From contig JAIRWW010000070.1 in the NCBI GenBank assembly GCA_031268685.1, positions 1-10,598 on the forward strand: a DNA stretch of 10,598 nt, read 5' to 3'. Under the pieces are notes generated by a model. It made no database searches. It was not told the origin of the DNA and saw only the letters and a list, made by a program, of their open reading frames with translations. Position 1 is the stretch's first letter; every line of letters begins with the position of its first letter. The DNA comes from Azoarcus sp. (GTDB lineage Bacteria; Pseudomonadota; Gammaproteobacteria; Burkholderiales; Rhodocyclaceae). The translations under genes were made by a program, and so were the position numbers. Shown piece after piece: positions 1 to 6,337 of this stretch.

Positions 1-26
1 GACCACAAATACGAGACGCTGCCGCG

Positions 27-301
27 CTATTTCGTACCGAGCAAGGCATCCAGTTTCTCACCGGCGGCCACAAGCGGACGGAAGACGGCGTCGACCGCGC
101 CCAGGATGTTCTCGTGCAGACTGTCCAGCGTTTTTACACCCAGGCTGGCGAAGCGAAAGCCGGGATCGTCGAGAGGTATTGGCTCGTCCGGGGTGGGGGC
201 CTGGGAAGCGGACGCCTGCCGGCTCCGATCTTCATTCGTGCCGTACCAATACCTGCTTTTGTAGGCGGAGAGAGGGCGGTTTGAGGGGGGCTGTCTTCCA
301 T
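27..301 (-). pseudogene. Small hypothetical gene with apparent single-base frameshift
   Basis: An ATG at 301-299 has a good Shine-Dalgarno (CAGGAG, 315-310, 8 bases away), but its frame closes after about 55 codons with proline- and arginine-rich nonsense. The neighbouring frame, ending in TAG at 29-27, has GC-rich third positions and a natural-looking sequence: an aromatic RYWYGTNEDR stretch, then DDPGF, then an amphipathic C-terminal helix ending LDALLGTK. One extra C in the run of six C (290-285 on the complement) would join the start to this frame, giving about 91 residues that begin MEDSPPSNRP. So I read it as a small soluble protein whose gene is frameshifted, uses programmed slippage, or contains a sequencing error. 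An in-frame ATG at 335-333 without a ribosome binding site is an alternative start. I do not recognise the family. It lies downstream of the gp2-like gene on the same strand and may be the next gene of the element or an older neighbour. Confidence 0.4.
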
Positions 302-600
302 GATCGTGACTCCTGGGGGTTGAACATACGATCATTGTGGCAAGGCGGTATGACAGGTGGTGTCCAAAAAACGATGGGAGATTCAAAAAATCCAAAAACT
401 GAAAAACAGCCGTCCGTAAGGGGGAAATCTGGAAACCGATCCATCAAGGATCATTCGTCCCATACAGCCAGCTACCTTGCCACGCTTCGCCGACGATTTT
501 TCCGAGAATCTGGAATCCAAAATGGTTCACTCAACAACCTGTTGAAAACACAAAATAAATTTTACCAGGAGAACTATTTTGGATATGAACGACTCCAGGA
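302..600. other. Gene-poor stretch, nothing recognised
   Basis: I see no convincing gene here. The part from about 360 to 580 is AT-rich, with A runs, unlike the GC-rich small gene to its left. It probably holds the 3' tail of the gp2-like transcript and the start of transcription for the small gene. An AGGAG at 568-572 precedes an ATG at 584 on the plus strand, but the 34-codon frame overlaps the gp2-like gene end and has no recognisable content. Confidence 0.3.
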
Positions 601-1737
601 TCAAGCAGTCGCCTCCTCCTCTATCGACTTGGAACGAGGTAAAGTGCCATGGCTTCTTGGGCGTCCCCAACCTTTTGCCTTCGGACTGATTTTCCCAGTC
701 AAAAAGAGCTTGGCTTTCGGCGATGTTTTGGCGCGGACGAACTGGTCGTCCTTGACAAGGTAGTCCAGCGCGAAAGATAGATCGTCTCGTTTATGTTCGT
801 CGTAGTAGTCAATCAGCCCCAGTGCCGTGCGTTTGTATTTCTGACGGTTGCAATTAAAGAAATACCCACGGCCCTGGGTGGTCTTGATCCAATACTTCCC
901 GATCTCTTCGGCAAGCCATTCGTCGTGCTGTACTTTGGAGCCATCGAAAAAAAGAGCGGCGTGAATGTGGTATCCCGCTACACTGGCGAACTCGAAACGA
1001 ACGGCATGGCCGACCAAATGCTGAAACAGCGCTGGCTTGCTACGCATGTTGTCATGAAAATGCAGCCAGTCCTGCCTGACCTCGCGGAGACTGACCAGAA
1101 CTTCCATTTCATCTGTAGGAGACTGATCTTTTCCACTCACGAAGTCATCAAGCAGCTTGATCCGTCGTATAAGCACCTGTTCCTCCTTGGCTTCATCCCA
1201 CGCGGCCTTATGATAGATGAGATCAAGCCTGACAACCATCAGACGAGCGTAACGGTCGAAAAGATAGTCCAGATAATCGTTCAACCGCTTCTGATTTTTC
1301 TGAACATTCCTTCGCCAGTCCTTGATTTTTCGCTTGACGTTGATGCGTTCCCCCTCTCGGCGCAGTGTGGTTACGAAATCGTTGGCATCGATTGCATATC
1401 TGTAACCACGATCATTCCTGCCTGCCCACGTTTGGAAAGGGTGATTCCGTAAACAGTTGAAGAGCAATGCCAAATCGGGAGAGTATGCCAAGTCACCATC
1501 ATATGCACTTACTGGCGGGATAGTCGTTGTCAACACCCCAAGATAGCCACACCTTTTAAAGCGTTTGTTCCGAGTGTCGATGAGAAAAGGTAACTCGTTA
1601 CCGTAGACCACCTCTCTCATGAAGTCGACCAAGGTGTCTAACTGGGTGAGTGCTTTGTCAATGATGTATGACACATCACCACTTGCCTTGAATGTCTTAC
1701 GCACAACAGTTTGTTTACTTTTTATTCTTTTACGCAT
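601..1737 (-). CDS. Inovirus Gp2 / YagK-YfjJ family replication-initiator-like protein
   Basis: This 378-residue protein has the pattern of the inovirus Gp2 / YagK-YfjJ family, found in filamentous-phage-like and P4-like integrated elements (CP4-6 yagK and CP4-57 yfjJ in E. coli). The motifs fit a single-tyrosine HUH-type rolling-circle initiator: a hydrophobic strand VVRLDLIYH (168-176), a histidine pair in AGYHIHAALFF (H257, H259), and a late YLVK (Y326, K329) that could supply the nicking tyrosine. The N-terminal half is basic and helical; the C-terminal tail after about 340 is basic, low in complexity and probably disordered. Start 1737 has an AGGG six bases upstream (1747-1744). Expected role, from the family, is nicking the element's origin or otherwise starting its replication; this protein's activity is inferred. 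It is the gene most distal from the integrase except for the small frameshifted one, and lies beyond the IS630 remnant. The family assignment is firmer than the enzymatic role. Confidence 0.8.
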   Translation of the reverse strand: MRKRIKSKQTVVRKTFKASGDVSYIIDKALTQLDTLVDFMREVVYGNELPFLIDTRNKRFKRCGYLGVLTTTIPPVSAYDGDLAYSPDLALLFNCLRNHPFQTWAGRNDRGYRYAIDANDFVTTLRREGERINVKRKIKDWRRNVQKNQKRLNDYLDYLFDRYARLMVVRLDLIYHKAAWDEAKEEQVLIRRIKLLDDFVSGKDQSPTDEMEVLVSLREVRQDWLHFHDNMRSKPALFQHLVGHAVRFEFASVAGYHIHAALFFDGSKVQHDEWLAEEIGKYWIKTTQGRGYFFNCNRQKYKRTALGLIDYYDEHKRDDLSFALDYLVKDDQFVRAKTSPKAKLFLTGKISPKAKGWGRPRSHGTLPRSKSIEEEATA

Positions 1738-1950
1738 ACGTTACCCTGATGTAATTGATTTGATTGATCATATTAAAAACCAAAAGTTACCGGAACCAAT
1801 TGATACGGAGTGTCGAAAATTTCGTCACCATTGCTTGATGGCTATGTGGATCGTCAACAAATATACCTTAACGTGCCGCTCGTTAGAGGCAACTTTCATC
1901 GTCTGGCTGTCGAACAATGTCTCATGACTCGTCCCAGAGCATATTGGACA
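1738..1950. other. AT-rich gap upstream of the gp2-like gene
   Basis: No gene is supported here. On the minus strand this is the upstream region of the gp2-like gene and is AT-rich near 1740-1800, as expected of a promoter, but I cannot fix a -35/-10 pair. The plus-strand frame leading into the IS630 remnant does not resemble the N-terminal part of an IS630 transposase. Confidence 0.3.
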
Positions 1951-2100
1951 GATAAGCATTCCACAGTACGGGACTGGCTCGCCAAGCATCCGCGTTTCCA
2001 CATGCACTTCACGCCGATCTCGTCCTCCTGGCTCAATCTGGTCGAGCGTCTCTTCCGCGACCTGACCGACTCCATCGCCGCAGGCAGTTTCGTTTCAGTA
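1951..2100 (+). pseudogene. IS630-family transposase remnant (C-terminal part)
   Basis: About 50 codons match the end of the DDE catalytic domain of IS630-type transposases: a DKHSTVRDWL segment, then HPRFHMHFTP, then SSSWLNLVERLFRDLTD, where the glutamate of LVER is the usual third catalytic acid. The match ends at about SFVSV, after which the frame runs into sequence antisense to alpA. The upstream two thirds of the transposase, the first aspartates and the terminal inverted repeats are missing, so it cannot be active. It sits between the divergently oriented alpA and gp2-like genes, a scar of a former insertion that may separate genes once cotranscribed. Confidence 0.8.
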
Positions 2101-2142
2101 AAAGATTGGCTCTGGGGTAAAGATCAAGCGCAGCCATTTCTG

Positions 2143-2367
2143 TCACCTTCCTTCGACAATACGGGCACGGGGGCGGCTGGCGATCCACGCGTCGACCTCG
2201 CCCTCAATCCAACGCACCGACATAGCGCCAGTCCTAACCGGGATGGGGAAACCAGCGTCATATCTTGGATTGGCCGGGTTGAGTTTCTCATATAGGGCCG
2301 AACGACTGATTCCTGTTCTTAATTCGACATCTTTCCTGCGCAGAAGCGCCCTCGGATACGGCATCAT
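2143..2367 (-). CDS. alpA: AlpA-family phage/island transcriptional regulator
   Basis: A 74-residue protein of the AlpA family (prophage CP4-57 regulator type), a small MerR-like winged helix DNA-binding protein. The hallmarks are in order: LLRRKDVELRTGISRSALYEKL (recognition helix, residues about 9-30), FPIPVRTGAMSVRWIEGEVDAWIASR (wing and final helix, about 40-65). In E. coli, AlpA activates the island's own integrase/excision genes; homologues serve as excisionase or regulator in many P4-like elements. Start 2367 (ATG ATG) has AGGG at 2379-2376, eight bases away; 2364 is an alternative. It is on the same strand as the integrase and gp2-like genes, which fits a regulator of element excision or replication. 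The length is normal and nothing looks damaged. Confidence 0.9.
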   Translation of the reverse strand: MMPYPRALLRRKDVELRTGISRSALYEKLNPANPRYDAGFPIPVRTGAMSVRWIEGEVDAWIASRPRARIVEGR

Positions 2368-2375
2368 TTATATAA

Positions 2376-2379
2376 CCCT
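2376..2379 (-). promoter_or_regulatory. Ribosome binding site of alpA
   Basis: AGGG lies eight bases before the first of two consecutive ATG codons, which favours the upstream ATG (2367) as the start. The intervening TTATATAA is AT-rich and open. Confidence 0.5.
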
Positions 2380-2446
2380 GGATACACCGGGAAATTCCGG
2401 CCTGGCGTAAATCATCCAGAATTCCGTTGGGCGAAGATAGGTCGTG

Positions 2447-2475
2447 TGCCGGTAAACGTCTACCCTTTACCGGCA
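2447..2475. repeat. Perfect 10-bp inverted repeat overlapping the end of the unknown gene
   Basis: TGCCGGTAAA (2447-2456) and TTTACCGGCA (2466-2475) are exact reverse complements with a nine-base loop. The right arm contains the stop codon of the unknown gene (2469-2467). There is no T run on either strand next to it, so it is not a standard intrinsic terminator; a run of seven G follows on the plus side. It could be a factor-dependent 3' end, a binding site for AlpA or another dimeric protein, or a hairpin origin nicked by the Gp2-like protein. The hairpin is seen directly; its role is open. Confidence 0.6.
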
Positions 2476-3471
2476 GGGGGGGTGTCTTCTATTTTTTGAG
2501 GAAAATAAAGGTATTTTCCCTGTTTTTTCCATTTCTGCAAGCCATTTGTTGATCGTTTTTTCTGTGGCATTTTTGGAAAATTTATCTACATCTTTGCTGA
2601 GAGTCGCCTTTTTTGCAGCTTCATTAAGGCAGGAATTCAGTCTTTTCTTCACGTCCTCATTTTTATCGAGAGCGGTTTTTATTATGCTGACTGCTTGTGC
2701 TCTGGATTTCCATCCCTTCTCAGGTGGTCGTAACTCCACAAATAATTTCTGAATAAACTCCTTTAACGGAACGTTTCGTTGTGCTTTGGTAATGCCTCCT
2801 TTTTTAGAGAGTTCTCTATGAATTATTTTTCTATCAGTGTCGTTAATTTGGATGTCCTCTTCCGCCTGTGGAACGCCAACTTTCGAGGGAATATTGTCAA
2901 CTGCATTGCTTGGTTGTGAAAATTCTTCTTCCACAATAAGCCTGCATTTTTTTAAATAATCAATGGCGTCTTGGCGAGCAATATACATATCCATACACTG
3001 TTTTCGCATCGGGACGTAATTTTCATCCAGCAATTCAATTTCTCCAAGCTCCCACATCGTAAGGATTGATTTTCTATGTTCATCGATTATTTTACTTTGC
3101 TCAGATTTTCGTCTTTCAATCCACTCAGAAGTAATGAGTTTCGGTTCATAACCAATTAGTCTGTTTTGATGTTTCCTGTATGCTTCAAGAAAACTCTTGG
3201 CTACTGATGGTTCTATCGGATATTCCAAACGAGGTAGGTGAGGTAACAGTGCCTCTATTTTGGCTTTATCGCTATCTTTAAGCAGGATTGGCATTGATAC
3301 TGTTATACCAGGCAACGTGCCAGGCAATGCGACCAATCCGGTAATACATTCAATACCTTTTAGATTTTTTATTGGACATCTAGCTTCGGCGATGGCTCGG
3401 GTAAAGATAAACAGGAGGATGGAGTTACCTCGCGGGAGCTTAACCTGATGGAGTTTCATCTCTGAGTACAT
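2467..3471 (-). CDS. AT-rich hypothetical protein, probable island cargo
   Basis: I do not recognise this protein, about 334 residues. Its N-terminal part has a hydrophobic stretch (SILLFIFTRAIAEA), then a loop-rich region with proline and glycine (GLVALPGTLPGITVSMP). A long charged helical middle follows, rich in Lys, Glu and Arg (SEWIERRKSEQSKIIDEHRKS), then an acidic linker. The C-terminal region carries GWKSRAQAVSII and ATEKTINKWLAEM, which looks helix-turn-helix-like. No signal peptide or clear membrane protein pattern is seen. The gene is far richer in A and T than the integrase and the chromosomal genes, suggesting separate acquisition. Start 3471 has GAGGTG at 3486-3481; a TTG at 3540 would add 23 residues and cannot be excluded. 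It lies between integrase and alpA, a spot where P4-like elements often carry cargo such as anti-phage genes; that function here is speculation. Confidence 0.7.
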   Translation of the reverse strand: MYSEMKLHQVKLPRGNSILLFIFTRAIAEARCPIKNLKGIECITGLVALPGTLPGITVSMPILLKDSDKAKIEALLPHLPRLEYPIEPSVAKSFLEAYRKHQNRLIGYEPKLITSEWIERRKSEQSKIIDEHRKSILTMWELGEIELLDENYVPMRKQCMDMYIARQDAIDYLKKCRLIVEEEFSQPSNAVDNIPSKVGVPQAEEDIQINDTDRKIIHRELSKKGGITKAQRNVPLKEFIQKLFVELRPPEKGWKSRAQAVSIIKTALDKNEDVKKRLNSCLNEAAKKATLSKDVDKFSKNATEKTINKWLAEMEKTGKIPLFSSKNRRHPPCR

Positions 3472-3602
3472 TGTTATGTGCACCTCAAGGATAATCCAGT
3501 CAACATTTCTTCGGCAAGAATCCCGATAATCAAGACACAAATAATCCTTGGCAATCGTTGAACATATAAGACAACCACGTAGTTTATCGAAAACACATGG
3601 CT

Positions 3603-4820
3603 CTACGCCACCGTATGCAGTGGAATTACATCGGCTCCAGCTTTAAGCTTGTCCAGATAGTCCGCCCAGTTTTGCATCATCGCTTTCCTTTGGGGCAAGT
3701 ATTTGGTGCGATTGTAAGCAGTTCCCAAAGCATCCGGTACTCGATGCCCAAGCTGGTGTTCGATGACCAACGGATCAAACCCCAAGGTTTCCGATAATAA
3801 AGTGCGAGCCGTTGCTCGAAAACCGTGCGAGGTGACATCGGTCTTTGTGTTGTACTCCAGCATTTGCAGGGCGCGATTGATGGCAGCATCGGAAAGCATT
3901 CGCCCCGGCCGCTGTCCCGGAAACACCAGTCCGGTTTTATCGTGTCCGGTTATCGGGTACAGATTTTCCAGAATCGCCACAGCCTGCCGTGAAAACGGGA
4001 CAAGATGCTCTGTCTTGGTTTTGCTGACGATGTACTTCCATTCCGCTTTGAGTAAATCAACATCCTTCCACTGCATCGCCCGCAATTCGCCAGGACGACA
4101 GAACACCAAAGGCAGGAGCTTCAACGCGGCTACAACAGACAGAGAACCCTGGTATCCGTCGATGTCCCGCAGGAGTTGCCCAAACTTCATCGGGTCAAGG
4201 ATCGCTGGCATGTGCTTTATCGGTCGCGTCTTGAATGCGCCTCTTAGGTTTGGAACGGGGTCATTTTGCGCTAAGCCATGTTGCACCGCGAAACGCATGA
4301 TCTGACTGATAGCCGATTTGCACTTCCTAAGCGTATCACCCGTACCTCGTGCTTCCAGTGAGCGTAAAGCTGCCAATACCTTCGGGGCATCTATGTCGGC
4401 AATTGGAAGATGCCCAAGTATCGGTATGATATGCTTCACCAATCTATCCCGCTGATCTTCCGCCGTGCTGGCCGAAACTCCTGTTTCCCACATCTCGAAC
4501 CACTTTTCCGCCACTGCCTCGAAGGTATTGGCTGAGCGTTCCTGCCTAGCGAACTTCTGTGCTTTCTTGACCGCGCTCGGATCAGCGCCGTTTGCCAGCA
4601 GCTTTTTGGCTTCGTCACGGCGTTCGCGGGCTTCTTTGAGGGAGACAGCGGGGTACTTGCCAAATGCCAGCAGTTTGCCTTTGTTATCGAAGCGATACTT
4701 CATCCGCCACAACTTGCCTCCAGCGGGAGAGATTTCCAGATACAACCCGCCCCCATCGAACATCCGTAAGGGTTTGGTACTTGGCTTGGCGTTCCTGATT
4801 GTGGTATCAGTCAGAGTCAT
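3603..4820 (-). CDS. int: P4-type tyrosine integrase
   Basis: A 405-residue site-specific tyrosine recombinase of the P4 integrase family, expected to insert and excise the element at the tRNA-Leu 3' end. The N-terminal arm-binding domain is typical (DGGGLYLEISPAGGKLWRM, 22-40; FGKYPAVSLKEAR, 53-65), followed by a core-binding domain (about 98-185) and the catalytic domain. The catalytic set is complete: R242 in CRPGELR, a lysine in VSKTKTEH (267-269), H332 and R335 in HGFR, H359 in LGH, and Y369 in GTAYNR. Length is normal for the family and no frame damage is seen, so it is probably functional. Start 4820 has no good Shine-Dalgarno but matches the expected N-terminus (TLTDTTIRNAKPS). It begins 162 bases from the tRNA 3' end, the usual layout for this family, and short inverted repeats directly upstream may control it. 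Confidence 0.95.
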   Translation of the reverse strand: MTLTDTTIRNAKPSTKPLRMFDGGGLYLEISPAGGKLWRMKYRFDNKGKLLAFGKYPAVSLKEARERRDEAKKLLANGADPSAVKKAQKFARQERSANTFEAVAEKWFEMWETGVSASTAEDQRDRLVKHIIPILGHLPIADIDAPKVLAALRSLEARGTGDTLRKCKSAISQIMRFAVQHGLAQNDPVPNLRGAFKTRPIKHMPAILDPMKFGQLLRDIDGYQGSLSVVAALKLLPLVFCRPGELRAMQWKDVDLLKAEWKYIVSKTKTEHLVPFSRQAVAILENLYPITGHDKTGLVFPGQRPGRMLSDAAINRALQMLEYNTKTDVTSHGFRATARTLLSETLGFDPLVIEHQLGHRVPDALGTAYNRTKYLPQRKAMMQNWADYLDKLKAGADVIPLHTVA

Positions 4821-4821
4821 G

Positions 4822-4876
4822 GGAGTATTTTTTATGGAGTAGATTCAGTACTGCCAAAAATACTCCTATTTACTCC
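4822..4876. promoter_or_regulatory. Cluster of GGAGTA/TACTCC repeats upstream of integrase
   Basis: Four copies of the hexamer GGAGTA or its complement occur in 55 bases: 4823-4828 region GGAGTATTTTT (4822-4832), GGAGTA (4836-4841), AAAAATACTCC (4856-4866) and TACTCC (4871-4876). The outer-left and third copies form an exact 11-bp inverted repeat. The cluster lies between the integrase start codon and the tRNA. Candidate roles are integrase arm-type binding sites, an operator through which integrase or AlpA controls int, or both, as in P4-like attP regions. The repeats are directly visible; the function is inferred. Confidence 0.5.
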
Positions 4877-4894
4877 CGGATGCAATAGGATTGC

Positions 4895-4974
4895 TTCGGA
4901 CTGCCACGGACGAAAAAAAGGCCGGAAACCTTGGTGTTGCTGGGTTTGCCGGCCTTGTTCGGACTGCTTTGGAC
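4895..4974. repeat. Paired imperfect direct repeats beside the tRNA 3' end
   Basis: TTCGGACTGCCACGGAC (4895-4911) and TTCGGACTGCTTTGGAC (4958-4974) agree at 14 of 17 positions. The second ends seven bases from the tRNA 3' terminus, where a P4-type integrase recombines. Each contains two GGAC tetramers with a six-base gap. They are good candidates for integrase arm sites or part of the attachment region. The shorter TGCCACGGAC recurs at 5113-5122 in the tRNA promoter region, possibly by chance. Confidence 0.45.
4912..4955 (-). terminator. Intrinsic terminator of the tRNA-Leu transcript
   Basis: Reading the minus strand, AAGGCCGGCAAACC is followed after a short loop by GGTTTCCGGCCTT, forming a strong stem with one bulged base. 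The stem runs directly into seven T residues (complement of the A run at 4912-4918). It lies 27 bases past the tRNA 3' end and ends the tRNA transcript before the integrase gene. As it lies on the element side of the presumed crossover, it was probably brought by the element. Confidence 0.75.
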
Positions 4975-4981
4975 TATGAAA

Positions 4982-5066
4982 TGGTGCCCCGAGCCAGAGT
5001 CGAACTGGCACGCCTTGCGGCGGCGGATTTTGAGTCCGCTGCGTCTACCGATTCCGCCATCGGGGC
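4982..5066 (-). tRNA. tRNA-Leu (anticodon CAA)
   Basis: An 85-base class II tRNA. The acceptor GCCCCGA pairs with TCGGGGC and is followed by A and an encoded CCA. The anticodon stem GCGGA/TCCGC holds the loop CTCAAAA, anticodon CAA, which reads UUG. A long variable arm (CGCCGCAAGGCG) identifies leucine, and the T arm GCCAG-TTCGACT-CTGGC is intact. The 3' end faces the integrase and is the likely integration site of the mobile element; since the gene is complete, the element restored the 3' end on insertion. Confidence 0.95.
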
Positions 5067-5095
5067 TAAAGGTTCGTGTGAAGCGAAAGGAAGGG

Positions 5096-5124
5096 ATTAT
5101 CCCCGATTCGCTTGCCACGGACAA
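5096..5124 (-). promoter_or_regulatory. Sigma-70 promoter of tRNA-Leu
   Basis: On the minus strand TTGTCC (5124-5119) is followed by exactly 17 bases and GATAAT (5101-5096). The distance to the mature tRNA 5' end is about 30 bases, leaving a short 5' leader for RNase P. The -10 lies in GGGATTATCCCC, which on the other strand reads GATTAT and could serve a weak divergent promoter for queA (TTCGTG, 16 bases, GATTAT, 5073-5100). Confidence 0.65.
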
Positions 5125-5148
5125 GACAGCCTGTCAGACTTTTTCCAC

Positions 5149-6195
5149 ATGCTTACCGTCGACGACTTCGATTTTCCCCTCCCGCCTGAGCTGATCGCCC
5201 AGCATCCGGTGCCCGATCGCACGGCCAGCCGACTGCTGCACGTCGACGGCGGTGTGTTGCGCGACGGCCGGTTTACCGACTTGCCGCAATGGGTCGAGGC
5301 GGGCGATCTCTTTGTTTTCAACGATACGCGGGTGATCAAGGCGCGTCTGTTCGGAAGAAAGGAGAGCGGCGGACGGGTCGAGGTGATGATCGAGCGTATC
5401 GTCGATTCGCGCCATGCCGTGGCGCAAATCCGCGCCAGCAAATCCCCCAGGGCCGGCGGCCGGATCGTCGTGGAGGAAGCCTTCATGCTCGTCGTTACCG
5501 GGCGTGTCGGCGCGTCCAGCGAATTTTTTGCCCTGGAACTCGTCGGCGACGGCGACCTCCATGCGCTCACCGAAGCGCACGGGCGCCTGCCATTGCCGCC
5601 CTACATTACGCGCGACGCTCAGGATAAAGACGAGGCGCGCTACCAGACGGTGTATGCGCGCAACGCGGGCGCCGTTGCCGCACCAACCGCCGGGCTACAT
5701 TTCGACGACACGCTGCTGGCGGCGCTGCAAGCACGCGGCGCGGAGTTCGCCTGGCTGACCCTGCACGTCGGCGCCGGCACTTTCCAGCCAGTGCGCGTAC
5801 ACAGGCTGGCCGAACATCGTATGCACTCGGAACGCTTCAACCTGCCACAGGAAACGGTCGATGCCCTTGCCCAAGCGCGGGCGCGTAAAAGCCGCGTCAT
5901 CGCCGTCGGTACCACCAGCTTGCGTGCGCTGGAAGCCGCGGCGCAGGACGGCGTGCCGCGCGCGGGCGCCGCCGAGACCGACATTTTCATCACGCCGGGT
6001 TATCGCTTTCGCGTCGTCGACCGCCTCGTCACCAATTTTCACCTGCCGAAATCGACGCTGCTGATGCTCGTTTCCGCGTTCGCCGGCTGCGCCGCCATCC
6101 GCGCCGCCTACCGCCACGCGATCGCGGCGCGTTATCGCTTTTTCAGCTATGGCGACGCGATGTTGCTGGAGAGCGCGGAAAGCAAAAACCGTTAA
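5149..6195 (+). CDS. queA: S-adenosylmethionine:tRNA ribosyltransferase-isomerase QueA
   Basis: QueA transfers and rearranges the ribosyl part of S-adenosylmethionine onto preQ1 in the wobble position of tRNAs with GUN anticodons, making epoxyqueuosine, the next-to-last step of queuosine synthesis in the cytoplasm. The 348 residues have the normal length and the family motifs in order: [11 protein letters not shown] (57-67), GRLPLPPYI (145-153), RYQTVYA (164-170), [12 protein letters not shown] (174-185), [10 protein letters not shown] (206-215), [10 protein letters not shown] (253-262), [16 protein letters not shown] (295-310) and FSYGDAMLL (332-340). Start 5149 gives the usual [18 protein letters not shown] opening, although no strong Shine-Dalgarno precedes it. 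The frame stays open further upstream through the tRNA gene, but that extension is not coding. GC content and codon use are high, as in the tct genes, so this is core chromosome. The usual partner tgt does not follow. Confidence 0.97.
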   Translation: MLTVDDFDFPLPPELIAQHPVPDRTASRLLHVDGGVLRDGRFTDLPQWVEAGDLFVFNDTRVIKARLFGRKESGGRVEVMIERIVDSRHAVAQIRASKSPRAGGRIVVEEAFMLVVTGRVGASSEFFALELVGDGDLHALTEAHGRLPLPPYITRDAQDKDEARYQTVYARNAGAVAAPTAGLHFDDTLLAALQARGAEFAWLTLHVGAGTFQPVRVHRLAEHRMHSERFNLPQETVDALAQARARKSRVIAVGTTSLRALEAAAQDGVPRAGAAETDIFITPGYRFRVVDRLVTNFHLPKSTLLMLVSAFAGCAAIRAAYRHAIAARYRFFSYGDAMLLESAESKNR

Positions 6196-6302
6196 AGCCA
6201 CCTTCGGGTTCGGCGCGTACTTGGCAATTTTCCGCGTAACTCCAGCCGTCCTCAAAATGCCACGACTGGATTCCTGAAATGCAAGATTGTTTTGTTAATT
6301 AC

Positions 6303-6315
6303 TTGCGTCGCGCAA
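6303..6315. promoter_or_regulatory. Small palindrome before higB, possible HigA operator
   Basis: TTGCG and CGCAA flank a three-base TCG, forming a perfect 5-bp-arm palindrome 22 bases before the higB start. HigA-type antitoxins repress their own operon by binding palindromes over the promoter. Nearby TTGTTA (6292-6297) and CGATAC (6316-6321) could form a weak promoter overlapping the palindrome. The palindrome is short and the role is inferred. Confidence 0.35.
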
Positions 6316-6337
6316 CGATACACGACACAATCAACCC

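Noticed and set aside
3..284. Open plus-strand frame at the left edge, protein-like in places
   Set aside because: It is the exact codon-register antisense of the minus-strand small gene, whose third positions are more GC-rich and codon use more natural.
793..1452. Long plus-strand open frame inside the gp2-like gene
   Set aside because: It is antisense to a recognisable protein family and has no domain or ribosome binding site of its own.
2101..2295. Continuation of the IS630-containing frame after 2100
   Set aside because: Similarity to IS630 transposases ends there, and the rest is antisense to alpA.
5125..5135. GACAG-C-CTGTC palindrome before queA as a repressor site
   Set aside because: Five-base arms are common by chance, and the spacing does not fit LexA or another regulator I know.
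4891..5148. Upstream extension of the queA frame by 86 codons
   Set aside because: It would translate through the antisense of the tRNA-Leu gene and its terminator; the family N-terminus starts at 5149.
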